This document shows positions 1 to 9,363 of a stretch of 64,000 bases of DNA, in pieces. The number at the start of each line of letters is the position of its first letter. Position 1 is the first letter of the stretch. Below the pieces are notes generated by a model. That model was not told the DNA's origin. It was given only the letters and a program-made list of their open reading frames with translations, and ran no database searches. Both the position numbers and the translations under genes were made by a program. Origin of the DNA: Flectonema sp. DT1601 (taxonomy: Eukaryota > Euglenozoa > Diplonemea > Diplonemida > Diplonemidae); the NCBI GenBank assembly GCA_964019425.1, contig OZ025862.1:62001-126000 (forward strand). Direction: 5' to 3'.

Positions 1-409
1 CCTCTTTGATTTGAGGGCTTGATTGGGGTGCCTCATTTGACGGAGGGCTTTGTTTCGTTTTTAATAATACGCTTCCTTGTGCCTCTATGTTTTGAGGGCT
101 TATTTGAATTGCCTCTTTGTTTTGAGGGCTTGTCTTCGTTTGAATTGCCTCCTTGTTTTGAGGGCTTGCTTGAAATGCTGCTGGAGGTCCTACTGCAATC
201 ACTTCTACTGAGATTCCTTCTGGCACTTCTGGAGAGTCCATCTCCATTTCCTCCTGTTGCTGGGACTCTATCTCCTGCTGAGACCCCTCTTCTTCTTCCC
301 GGATCTCATTTCTGGCTTGTTCCCTCATCATCTTCGCCTCTTTCCTTTCTCTTTCTCTCCTTTCCGCTGCCCTTCTATCTTGCGGACGCATTGCTTTCTT
401 ACCAGCCAT
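1..409 (-). CDS. Unrecognised repeat-containing protein, 3' end cut by window edge
   Basis: Reading the minus strand from the ATG at 409, the frame stays open for 136 codons to the left edge, so only the N-terminal part is visible. The first 55 or so residues are strongly charged (Arg/Lys/Glu/Gln), probably helical or coiled coil. From about residue 85 the sequence turns into imperfect short repeats built on SPQNKEAIQ, visible in DNA as a recurring gcctcnttgttttgagggctt at 1-170. I do not recognise the family and see no enzymatic motif. The repeat and the open frame support real coding, but low complexity could keep a frame open by chance. Plus-strand frames over the same interval are Phe/Leu/Pro-rich shadows. 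Confidence 0.5.
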   Translation of the reverse strand, partial: MAGKKAMRPQDRRAAERRERERKEAKMMREQARNEIREEEEGSQQEIESQQQEEMEMDSPEVPEGISVEVIAVGPPAAFQASPQNKEAIQTKTSPQNKEAIQISPQNIEAQGSVLLKTKQSPPSNEAPQSSPQIKE

Positions 410-506
410 TTTATTTTTTTTTTTTTTTTGTCGGTCTCTGCCGTCCGAGACCGCCGCGTGGAGGCATTTTGTGTGGTCCCCTAATAAAAATCAAATTCTT
501 TTCAGA

Positions 507-513
507 GCCGCTT

Positions 514-562
<49 letters not shown>

Positions 563-579
563 AATCCCAGGTGGTGGCA
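507..579 (+). tRNA. tRNA-Phe (GAA)
   Basis: A 73-nt cloverleaf: D-arm TAGCTCAGTTGGGAGAGC, a 5-bp anticodon stem TCAGA/TCTGA around loop CTGAAGA (anticodon GAA), variable loop AGGTC, T-arm CCTGG/CCAGG with loop TTCAATC, discriminator A. A run of seven T at 581-587 is a Pol III terminator. The body matches eukaryotic tRNA-Phe closely. The acceptor stem is weak (two G-U pairs and a U-U at 7-66), so a decayed copy cannot be excluded. It is the only supported gene on the plus strand. Confidence 0.85.
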
Positions 580-1224
580 CTTTTTTTCTCAAAGATTATC
601 AGTAAGATAAATTAATAGTGTGAGTAACATTGGCCAAACACTGACCCACTTCCAATAGTTCTCAAAATTCCATTAGGTATTATTAGGTAATATGCCACCA
701 AAACCGCGCACCTATTAAAAATCATTGTCAACGTTGCAGCTGACATGTTCATTCACCGATTAATTTTCTGCAATAAAATTACTATTCATCATGCCTCTAA
801 CGATAACAATTTCCCCTTTATCAGATTTCTCTATCCCTGTGTTCACCACTCACAATAATCTTTAATCCCACTTCCCCCACCGGCTGTCCCGTCGAACTGA
901 ATCGGGCCTGTACAACCCCTGTGCAGAAGTAATCTGCTGCTTCTAAGTTGTTACATATAGGCAAGTATGCTTTTTTTTAGAAGGTAGGGGAACTCAGATG
1001 AACTTCGGCTAAACTACCAACTGCATGAACAAAAAGTTCCTAATAATAAAAATCTGACTGCGTGTGTAGGTTGCTTCCATGGATAGGAGATGGAAGTTTT
1101 GGAAATAAAAATAGGCAACGGTTTTTTTCATTTAAAGGCCATGTTAGTGTAGCATTTTCACCCACTTTTTGTGTTCATGCACACAAATAGCGCCCTAATA
1201 TACAATTCTTATTAACACGGTCGA
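580..1224. other. Intergenic, contains one copy of a diverged repeat
   Basis: No supportable gene. The stretch 803-945 is related to 2203-2312: both share tttcccctttatcaga and, further on, gcagaagtaatctgc in the same order and orientation, with drift between. Confidence 0.5.
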
Positions 1225-1790
1225 GACTTAGTCAACTCAGATAAACTTCTTCAACTTCAATCCTTCAATGTTGCCATCCAGGAGGGCGTGAGCATGCGGA
1301 CAAGATGCCCACTAACAATCCGAATCCCGCGGAAGGTGCTGATCTCAATGTTGTCCTTAGTGTGATTATGGAAAGCATCCTTCCAGAAATTTTCTTCGTC
1401 AATTGAGGAAGACAGTAACACGATGTACTATCCATGTGGTATCGATGCTATTTTCGGGGAAGAATAATTTCGTAGAAAAGGTATTGAGGCAGCAAGGTCT
1501 AATACTACTGCCATCTGTATCCAAGGATTGGTCCTCTGTCAGAAAGAAGCCGAACCCCGAAAGCTGAGCACACGGGATGCTCAAGAGAAGGTCAGTAGCC
1601 TAAACATTGGACATAGGGGAAGTAACAAGCCGGTTCTAGAGGAGCATATTATTAAACTGCCGACTGCCGAAGAACTGTTTCTTTGCATCGCAATCTCACT
1701 TTTGGGGTATAATGTAGTAGTTTTCATAATTTGGCTGCCCAAAAACTTTATTCTCCAAAAAAAAAACCGAGTACCCAAAATCTCCATATA
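1225..1790 (+). pseudogene. Decayed dynamin/Mx-like GTPase fragment
   Basis: In one plus-strand frame from 1225 the translation contains SFNVAIQEGVSMRTRCPLTI, followed by a stop at 1363. The G-x-x-x-TRCPL pattern matches the switch-1 (G2) segment of dynamin/Mx-type large GTPases, where it follows the P-loop region. Past the stop, shifted frames continue with stretches such as STRDAQEKVSSLNIGHRG, plausibly the next segment of the same domain. Several stops and frame changes intervene, and no full GTPase domain remains. The family assignment rests on a short motif and is tentative. Confidence 0.35.
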
Positions 1791-2019
1791 ATCGATGCTT
1801 ACCACTACTCGCCCGAGAGGGAACTCTTACCGTCGTCCTGAGCATCACACCAAATTCCTCCCAACCTCCTCGCGCACTTGCAAACAAACCCGCCCAGATC
1901 AGCATTAAACCCTTGCGGGAATGTGGTAGATGCAGTTGACCGAAACAGGAACCAACACTTTCAAGCAGCAGCGAGTAGATGAAACAGGAATCGAGCGATA
2001 AAAGACAGACAGAGGCACA

Positions 2020-2262
2020 AAGAAGGAGATCCCAAGAAGTACTTACAACTCATCAACCAGCCACGAGATAAGATTGGTAGACGTCAGAGAGACAAATGGT
2101 TTCGAACACATCCCAGAGATATGTATCATTGGCGCCAAGGTAAAGACACTTTTACTGGTGAGGAGTAAAGCGGTCGATCTCAAACCCTTATCTGGTGTTT
2201 ATCAATTATTTCCCCTTTATCAGACTCTGTTCCTACTTCTCTTCCTCCAACTACTACTTTAA
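2020..2262 (+). pseudogene. Second decayed fragment resembling the dynamin/Mx N-terminus
   Basis: A plus-strand frame ending at 2262 reads FEHIPEICIIGAKVK and later LKPLSGV. In Mx/dynamin proteins the order is a helix, a strand of the type PxIxVIG, the P-loop QSSGKSS, then LEALSGV, so the order and spacing fit, but the GKS core of the P-loop is gone. It lies downstream of the TRCPL fragment, so the two are not one collinear gene. They look like pieces of two copies or of a rearranged copy. Confidence 0.3.
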
Positions 2263-2312
2263 AAGAAGCCCGACACAACTCCTACGCAGAAGTAATCTGC
2301 ACCCTTTCATAG
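2203..2312 (+). repeat. Copy B of diverged repeat pair (copy A at 803-945)
   Basis: Shares tttcccctttatcaga and gcagaagtaatctgc, in order, with 803-945. It overlaps the end of the decayed GTPase fragment. Confidence 0.45.
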
Positions 2313-2582
2313 TTTAGATACTTTCTTCGTTGAAATCAATATTATTTTTGCGACTAAGTTCGTCACGGAAGGTTGGCCATCACCTGTCAAAAAGATCTAT
2401 GTTAACACTGCTGAGACTGAATTATGTGTTTCTTCTCCAAACATTGCGTTAGTTTTTCCATTTAAAAAAAACGAAAGTTACAACTTTCCTGTCCCCTACT
2501 TCATCAACAAACTCGCAATATTATTAAACAACCTGTGTTTTTTGAACAAAAAGCTAATTTCAAAAAAAAACTACAACAAACA

Positions 2583-2788
2583 AAATTATTGAAAAAGACG
2601 AATGAGAGATTGATCGACAAGAGTCGAATGTAGTTAGAGTATAGAAGGTAAGGAATTGTATTATTTGAAGTAGCGCAAACTACTACTTTAATCAGATAAT
2701 TCAAAAAAGAAGAAGATGGTGAGACAACATTTTCAATACGAAATGTCATCAAAAAAAAGGGGAAAGAAAGAAGGCAAACTACTTCTTA
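2583..2788 (+). repeat. Direct repeat flanking the helicase gene, copy A
   Basis: About 205 bp nearly identical to 7515-7743 in the same orientation, beginning aaattattgaaaaagacg and ending near ggcaaactact. Differences are mainly homopolymer length and a few substitutions. Copy A lies 3' of the helicase gene; copy B lies between the helicase 5' end and the next gene. Confidence 0.9.
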
Positions 2789-2877
2789 ACTGGGAGAGAA
2801 GTTCATTATTTTGCTGAAAATAGTGGACAAAAAAAAAGAAGAAAAAAAAAAGGATAGGGGCAAAAAAAACACACAAG

Positions 2878-5800
2878 CTAAAACTGAGACAGGAAATTTG
2901 CAACATGTGAAGTTGTTGGAGTTTGCTGCTGTGGCAGGTTCAGATTTTCATTATTTTTAGTTTTTTTAAACTGAGAGACGGTTTTTTGAAAGGCGTCTTG
3001 TATGCGAGTGTCCGTTACGCTACGACTACCCCAATGAGGGGTTGGTCGTGCAGGTGGATTGAAGTCACGAGGGGTACCACACATAGACTGCACAGGTTTG
3101 ACTACTGCAATTGAAGGGTTCTTAACTGGGAGTGGCATTTTGCTGATCGTTCCTTCTGTCTCCTGTCCAGACATAACATTTTTTTTTTCCTGCAGAATTA
3201 ATCCCTTAGCTTGGGTAAACTCTTCGTCACTAAGCATGCCTTCCTTCTTCATCGCAACCAACTCTTTCAGCTGTTCCAGAATCTGTATTCCCGTCGCTGC
3301 CTTCTTTGTTGGAGCTTCTTCAACACTCAAAGAAGACAATAATCTCTTATTGTTGTTAAACTCAGGAACGACTTCACACACAGCTGGTTGCTCAGGTTCG
3401 ATGTTAATGTCAAAGTCCAAGCGGCAGTCATGTGGAGGGCCACCAGAAGTACCTTGATGGTCTGACAGCAGATTTCCGTCATTTGGTAGAGTTCTGTTGT
3501 AAGTGATGGGCTGCTGGTAGTTCATGAACGTGTTAGAATCCTGAGGTCTTATTGAGGCTTTTGATAGCTGGTTTTGACTTCCCCTCCCAACAGACCCCAT
3601 CGATCTGTTTGATTTACTGCTGCGGTCTTCGGAACCGAACTGCTGACGACAAGAATCAAGTCTTGGTTCCCTTCCTCCGACACCGAAATTCGACTGGTTG
3701 GGTAGTCCTGTTGTTGTCTGATGATTAGCAGTAAGACATCCTCTTGTTAGAAACTTCTCAGATTGGATGTTGATGTTGTTATGTTCCGTCGTTTCCTTTC
3801 TGTCTGATGCCTGCCAGCAGGGAACAGGATTTCGTGATTCCACTAACGGTTTCTTAGTCGAATAATTCGACCCACTTTGAAGCTGTGGATGCAACACGTT
3901 TTGATTTTGGTTTCGACCACCAATCAAAGATTCCCCAACTGCTGCTGGTGTAGGAGAGGGAATGCCGAATGAATTCCGACCCCCCGCAGGTTCTTGAGCC
4001 AACGAAGCTGTTCCCGAAGTATGTGCCGTAACATTAAGTGTTTTATTCATCTCAGATTTCAGAGGGAAGTATCGATCTAAATCTGATTGTTGTTTGGGAG
4101 ACGGTTTTGGAAATACTTTTACAGGAGTTGGCGTGCGAGTGACGGTGGGGAAGTAGTTATCCAGAGCTGTTTGCTGAAGAGGGCCGACATTTTCTGTTCC
4201 CATCTTCTGTTGAAGTGACCTTCCATTGCTCAAGTCTTCAGAACTCTGAATAACCCGTTGTGACTGCTGCTGTGGAAAGAACTGATCGACACACGAGGCT
4301 GATTTAATTTCGGGTTGCTGCGCAACTCCAACTTGTTGGGTTGTCTTTGATTTCGAATAGCAGTCTTCCGAAATCAACTTATCAGCTCCACGAAGTAAAT
4401 TATAATCACCTGCTGCTGGCGGTGGTGCTGATCGATTCTGTGCAGCCGAAGAAGGAAAAAAATATTCAGCAGTTGGCTTGACAGGTGGAAAAAAGGCATC
4501 CGACACCCCACCACCTGTTTGATTGCACAGCGACTGGGATTGTTGCGGCATCTCTGACGTGCTGAATAAGTTTTTAAAAGTGTTTCGACTACTGGAGACT
4601 CGCAAAGGAAGCTCTTTAGGCTTCGACGTTAAATCTTTGCTGACAGAACCAGGAAGAGGAACAGGCAGATCGTCGCGTGCGCCGTACAGCAACTGATTGT
4701 TGTTTGAATAAACATCGTGTCCGGTAACCGTAACTAACTCTTTGAGGACCTTTAAATGATTTTCTGCTCCGTTTAAATGATCCGAGTTGGGTTTTTTACT
4801 TTCCCGTTGAACTGGAATGGTGTTTCCTTTGGTTGGTTTAAATTCGAATTTCTTAAACGGGTCATGTGAATTGGTCTTGTCTCCGCGTTCTGAAGCTGGT
4901 ATGGTTCCGGGTTCGTTGGCGTCAGGAGATGTTATTTGTTTCGGTGGTGTAACCGGAATTACTCTTTTCTGAATATGTTTCGGTTCCTGAATACGAACTT
5001 CATAATCAGAATCAATTCCAAACCAACGATCGTTTACAACAAATACTTTAACGATTCCTGTCTCCATCGGAGCTGCAATCTCAGCATCGTATTCAGTGAC
5101 TGAAGATGGTATCTTTCTGTTACAGACTAAAATACTACTGTCAGTGTAGGCTACGAGATGACAGGGAAATAAAGATTTACTTTGAATACTTTTTGACAAG
5201 TGTACACGAAGAAGATGACCAGTTGTAGTTTGCTGTTCTTTAGAAACAGTTACTGAAATGGAATATCGAGGGAGTTCAGCGCAACGTGTTTTTAAATTAA
5301 ACCCGTAGGGTGCTGATCTATTAAGTATCGAATCGAGTCGAGGAGCCTCCACCGCCAGGAGGTTGTCGAGGGTACGAATCCCAACTCTCTCGAGAGTCTG
5401 ACAGCTGACGTCACCAACTCCATCAAACTGTTTTAAATGATCTCCTATATCACCCCACAGTCTCCTTTCTACACTTCTTAAAAGATTGTACCCCATCAGT
5501 ACAACAGGACCAATGCTGTACTCAGTAGCGTATTCTATACAGTGGAGTAGTAGCCTTGGAAGAATACTTTGTATTCTCGTTTGATCATTTTTCAAAGTCC
5601 AGTCTTCAACTTGTTTCTCTCTAACGAACAAAAGCTGCATGAGAATGTATCGTTTCTGCCAATTCTCAGAGATTGCTTTTATTGGTTTCCCGGTGTCAGC
5701 AGACTTAAGTAAATATCTAATTGTTGGAAGGAAAGAATTCAGTATTTTCTTTTCACCCATTCGGATACGGACGTCTTCGAAATCACCGCATTTCGCAAGC

Positions 5801-7440
5801 ATTTGCAACATCATTTCCATCGTCATGTCAGTTTGCATTAATTTATGTATCGTTTCTATACTGCTGAAAGCCAAGTAGTATCTCGCCATCGACCTTCCGA
5901 TCGCAGTATCTTGCAACTTGTTTCCTATTAATTTAATGCAACATCCTTTTACTAATTTATTCAACATTTCATCACAGACGTTGATCATTTCAAGTTGTAG
6001 TTCTGAAGGGTTTTGAGATTTGAATCCATAGTGTGAAGGGTTGTCGTGAGCTCTAATCCAGTAGAAGGTAGTTTTCAACCATTCAATGGCAATATTTTTA
6101 TCGCTGAGAGTCCCAAGACAAACTTCAGCATTGATGTGTTCAATGATATTTTCATGCAACCTCGACTCGATTACATTCGCTACCGACAGATCGTCGTATC
6201 TCCGAACACTTTCATATGATGTCATTATGATTGCTGTTCCTCGATCATCCATTCCAGCACGTCCAGCTCTGCCAGCCATTTGCATTACCAGTCCTTTGGT
6301 CAGTTCTTCATTCTTACCTCCGTGGTACTGAGTCGTTCCTTTTATTACAACCAAGTGAGCTGGTAGGTTAACACCCATTGCGAGGGTTGTGGTGGTACAG
6401 AGAACCGTTATTTCCCTTGAAAAGTAAAGTTTTTCGACGATTTCACGTTCATGTGGAGGCATGCCAGCATGATGAAATGCGACACCACTTTGAACACATT
6501 CCAACAGCTGTTTTGATAATTGCTTTGAAACTGAAAGAACAGCCGGAGAACAGTTTCGTTGACTACTTTCCTTTGAAAGGTGTGTCGCAGTTAGAGAAGC
6601 TGATTTCCTCGTTTGGCAGAAAATCAAAACTGGTTTTCCTTCTCCGAATTCATTTATGATGGCTGGCAGTTTGTAAGTCAGGAACCTTTCAAACAAGAAC
6701 GGGTTTGTTTTACAGTAGTATCCTTTCACTGATATTGAGAGTGGGACAGGACGATCTTCGTTACCAAACACTAACACACAACCTTCAGAAGCATTGACCC
6801 ATTTACCTATGTCAGAGGAGTTGCTCATGGTGGCAGAAACTGCCATAAAACGAAGTGATGCGGAAAGAACGTTCTTTTCTGATGATTTTCTGATCGTTTT
6901 CATTCTCGAGACCAAAGCTTCTAAAACAGCTCCTCTCTCCTCATTCAACAAATGGACTTCGTCAATCAGCAGCAGTCCTATTTTGTGAACGCAACTCCCG
7001 ACAATCTCATCTCTCCATCTTCTGGTCACGCTGTCAAACTTTTCAGGTGTCGTAACGATGATGTTACTTCTTGTTATCGTTTGAATGTGCATTTCGTAGT
7101 CTCCAACAGTGTCACCCGTAACAGCACATACTTTTATCCCCATGTCTTTGAACAGCTTATCCCATTGAGTCGCCTTTTCACTTGCCAACGCTTTGATTGG
7201 AGCGATGTAAACAACTTTTGCTGTTGGTCGTGTGACTTTAGCGTTTCTGTCAACTCCAAACATTCGAAGCATCGCCATCACCATTAAGTCTGTTTTACCA
7301 CTTCCTGTTGGAGCACTGATGACCATACTCTCATCAGTTTGAAGTATCTTCGCAGCGCATTCACTTTGAACTTTATTAAACATCTCAAAAGGAAACAACT
7401 TCGCTACTTCCTGTCCCACGACATCGACAACTCGCAGCAT
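2878..7440 (-). CDS. HFM1: MER3/HFM1-type meiotic DNA helicase with long PIP-box-bearing tail
   Basis: 1520 residues in one exon. The ATG at 7440 is used; the frame extends a few codons upstream without an ATG. Superfamily 2 Ski2/Brr2-like helicase motifs are in order: I APTGSGKTD (about residue 42), Ia APIKALASE, II DEVH, III VSATM, VI QMAGRAGRAG, then a Sec63-like region to about residue 800. In other eukaryotes HFM1/MER3 unwinds recombination intermediates to promote meiotic crossovers in the nucleus. The roughly 700-residue C-terminal half is predicted disordered and carries five (F/Y)FP motifs, two of them inside canonical PIP boxes (QTALDNYF 1090-1097, QSDLDRYF 1118-1125). A SHOCT-like helix pair (QLKELVAMKKEGMLSDEEF) follows near residue 1390. 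The sequence gcaaaacag ending at 7469 is an acceptor-like site 29 nt upstream of the ATG. Paralogues such as POLQ or ASCC3-like helicases are less likely given the single cassette. Confidence 0.88.
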   Translation of the reverse strand: MLRVVDVVGQEVAKLFPFEMFNKVQSECAAKILQTDESMVISAPTGSGKTDLMVMAMLRMFGVDRNAKVTRPTAKVVYIAPIKALASEKATQWDKLFKDMGIKVCAVTGDTVGDYEMHIQTITRSNIIVTTPEKFDSVTRRWRDEIVGSCVHKIGLLLIDEVHLLNEERGAVLEALVSRMKTIRKSSEKNVLSASLRFMAVSATMSNSSDIGKWVNASEGCVLVFGNEDRPVPLSISVKGYYCKTNPFLFERFLTYKLPAIINEFGEGKPVLIFCQTRKSASLTATHLSKESSQRNCSPAVLSVSKQLSKQLLECVQSGVAFHHAGMPPHEREIVEKLYFSREITVLCTTTTLAMGVNLPAHLVVIKGTTQYHGGKNEELTKGLVMQMAGRAGRAGMDDRGTAIIMTSYESVRRYDDLSVANVIESRLHENIIEHINAEVCLGTLSDKNIAIEWLKTTFYWIRAHDNPSHYGFKSQNPSELQLEMINVCDEMLNKLVKGCCIKLIGNKLQDTAIGRSMARYYLAFSSIETIHKLMQTDMTMEMMLQMLAKCGDFEDVRIRMGEKKILNSFLPTIRYLLKSADTGKPIKAISENWQKRYILMQLLFVREKQVEDWTLKNDQTRIQSILPRLLLHCIEYATEYSIGPVVLMGYNLLRSVERRLWGDIGDHLKQFDGVGDVSCQTLERVGIRTLDNLLAVEAPRLDSILNRSAPYGFNLKTRCAELPRYSISVTVSKEQQTTTGHLLRVHLSKSIQSKSLFPCHLVAYTDSSILVCNRKIPSSVTEYDAEIAAPMETGIVKVFVVNDRWFGIDSDYEVRIQEPKHIQKRVIPVTPPKQITSPDANEPGTIPASERGDKTNSHDPFKKFEFKPTKGNTIPVQRESKKPNSDHLNGAENHLKVLKELVTVTGHDVYSNNNQLLYGARDDLPVPLPGSVSKDLTSKPKELPLRVSSSRNTFKNLFSTSEMPQQSQSLCNQTGGGVSDAFFPPVKPTAEYFFPSSAAQNRSAPPPAAGDYNLLRGADKLISEDCYSKSKTTQQVGVAQQPEIKSASCVDQFFPQQQSQRVIQSSEDLSNGRSLQQKMGTENVGPLQQTALDNYFPTVTRTPTPVKVFPKPSPKQQSDLDRYFPLKSEMNKTLNVTAHTSGTASLAQEPAGGRNSFGIPSPTPAAVGESLIGGRNQNQNVLHPQLQSGSNYSTKKPLVESRNPVPCWQASDRKETTEHNNINIQSEKFLTRGCLTANHQTTTGLPNQSNFGVGGREPRLDSCRQQFGSEDRSSKSNRSMGSVGRGSQNQLSKASIRPQDSNTFMNYQQPITYNRTLPNDGNLLSDHQGTSGGPPHDCRLDFDINIEPEQPAVCEVVPEFNNNKRLLSSLSVEEAPTKKAATGIQILEQLKELVAMKKEGMLSDEEFTQAKGLILQEKKNVMSGQETEGTISKMPLPVKNPSIAVVKPVQSMCGTPRDFNPPARPTPHWGSRSVTDTRIQDAFQKTVSQFKKTKNNENLNLPQQQTPTTSHVANFLSQF

Positions 7441-7514
7441 TGTTTTTTTATAAAACAAAAAAGAAAAACTGTTTTGCTTTTTGAATAAAACTAAATTTTT
7501 TTTTTCCCCCCAAA

Positions 7515-7743
7515 AAATTATTGAAAAAGACGAATGAGAGATTGATCGACAAGAGTCGAATGTAGTTAGAGTATAGAAGGTAAGGAATTGTATTATTTGA
7601 AGTAGCGCAAAACTACTACTTTAATCAGATAATTCAAAAAAGAAGAAGATGGTGAGACGACAATTCCAATACGAAAATGTCATCAAAAAAAAAAAAAAAA
7701 AAAGGGAAAGGGAAAGGGAAAGAAAGAAGGCAAACTACTACTT
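7515..7743 (+). repeat. Direct repeat flanking the helicase gene, copy B
   Basis: Partner of 2583-2788, offset 4.93 kb. It fills most of the gap between the helicase start and the coiled-coil gene's stop. A homopolymer A run and a ggaaag expansion near 7690-7720 make it slightly longer. Confidence 0.9.
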
Positions 7744-7782
7744 GAATTAGATTCGACAGAGAAGGGTGGAAAAAAGTAATAA

Positions 7783-8286
7783 TTAACAACTCGTCGACAG
7801 ATCGTCAGGTGACATGCAACGAACGGAGATAAGTTGCTTTTGAACTGTTCCCACTGGATCTGAGAGGAGGGCGGTCAGTCTCGCTTCATTCGACTTCGAA
7901 GCAGTTATAACGACAGACTCGAGAAGATCAAAATATTGTTTCTTTGTTTCGATTAGAGATGATGCTTGTGTTGTTTTGGTTATGGTCAACTCATCGTAAC
8001 ATTTCTGAAGGGCCCTCCTCTCAGTCACCTGCTGACCATTCTGTCTTTCAAGTTTCTCCAACTCACTGAACCCCGAGAGCATTCTCTCTTTTCTGTTTTC
8101 CAATTCTTTTTTTTCTTTTTCAATTCCTCGCTTCAATCCTGCGATGCCGTCTTCCTCTCGTGTAATTTTACTTCGAAGGGTGGCGATGTCTTCCTTGGCG
8201 CTGGTTAAGCTTTCATTAAATCGACGAAGGGCGTCTTGTTTCGTCATCTCAGAATGTTTGTGAGCGACAGTTGAAGAAATCGACAT
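7783..8286 (-). CDS. Small coiled-coil protein, unrecognised
   Basis: 167 residues from the ATG at 8286. Residues 15-115 are rich in Lys/Glu with heptad-like Leu/Ile spacing (for example FSELEKLERQ, GIEKEKKELENRKERM), indicating a coiled coil. The C-terminal 50 residues are more globular and end in Cys. There is no signal peptide, membrane segment or catalytic motif. Length and composition fit a cytoskeletal or centrosomal adaptor, but I cannot assign a family. Its 3' flank carries copy B of the 0.2 kb repeat, whose other copy sits in the 3' flank of the helicase gene. Confidence 0.7.
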   Translation of the reverse strand: MSISSTVAHKHSEMTKQDALRRFNESLTSAKEDIATLRSKITREEDGIAGLKRGIEKEKKELENRKERMLSGFSELEKLERQNGQQVTERRALQKCYDELTITKTTQASSLIETKKQYFDLLESVVITASKSNEARLTALLSDPVGTVQKQLISVRCMSPDDLSTSC

Positions 8287-8331
8287 CTCTTTTTATGACT
8301 CGAAAAGCAGCAGACCTTTAAAAATAATATC

Positions 8332-8365
<34 letters not shown>

Positions 8366-8605
8366 CTATTATCGACCTTCAATAGTGACACGACGACCTT
8401 ACCCCGGTTGCGGTTAAACGGGGAATTGACTACCTAAAAGGCAAGCCTCAGAAAAGTGACAATAAAAAGGAACACGGGTTACGTGGTTTCTTGATCAGGG
8501 AAAGGGACAGTTTTTTTTTTAAAGTACACATCATCCGAAGTCAACGGCACTTTCAGCATAATTTGTTGGGTTGAGTGGACATAATAATGCGGACGGGACC
8601 TGGGG
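8287..8605. other. Intergenic with CAA microsatellite
   Basis: A (CAA)n tract of about 12 units at 8331-8365 lies just upstream of the coiled-coil gene. The rest, up to the start of the GST repeat array at 8606, shows no gene. Confidence 0.8.
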
Positions 8606-9363
8606 TTCCGTCGTGGATGCCAAACTACCACTTGATTATTAGTTACCCTCCCCACCTGTAAGGAATTTGTAAGTTGGGTGGGATCCTGTAGAAAAGGGAC
8701 AAAAAATTAATAAATTATTTCACTACATTAAAAAATTTAAAAAAAACCAAATTCCAGTAGTGTCAGATGAACTCAAATCATAATTTCATCCAAAAACAAG
8801 AATAGCGAAAGCAAAATTAAGTTTGCGGCGCAAACCAGAGCAAGGGGAACAGTTTACTTACTGTTTTCTTTTTCTTTTTGTTTTTTCTCTTTTGCATACT
8901 AGACCAAAACACCACGCAAAGACAGGGCTGCCTGGCTGGCTAGTCACAACGAGAGGAGAGGAAAATCGTCGAACTAGAAAACCGTCCGCCGGATGAAAAG
9001 AACTCAGCGAGGAGGGAGAGAGGAGTCATCCCAACCCCTGCTCGCTGTTCCGATGGAGGACTTAAAGAAGAAGGAGCTAAAGAAATAAGAAAAGCTCAAA
9101 AAGAAATTAATAACAAAAATAAAGAAACGAATTTCCAACAAGAAATACAGAGCTCATCATCTCATCTGAAAACACCGCAGTCCCAAAAAAAAGTTGTGCA
9201 TTCCTTGTTTTTGGATCACACAAGTTCAGAAGGGGATCAACAACGTAGAAAGAATCGATGAAGAGGAATTCAAACAAAACAGTAATCGGAAGAAGCATTA
9301 ATCCAAGTCCTCCCCATTACTTGTCTACCTTATCATCCACGACTACCCAAAACTAATTAATAT

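Noticed and set aside
2583-7743. Direct repeats flanking the helicase as LTRs of a retroelement
   Set aside because: The internal gene is a cellular MER3 helicase, there is no reverse transcriptase, integrase or primer-binding site, and the repeats lack TG...CA ends.
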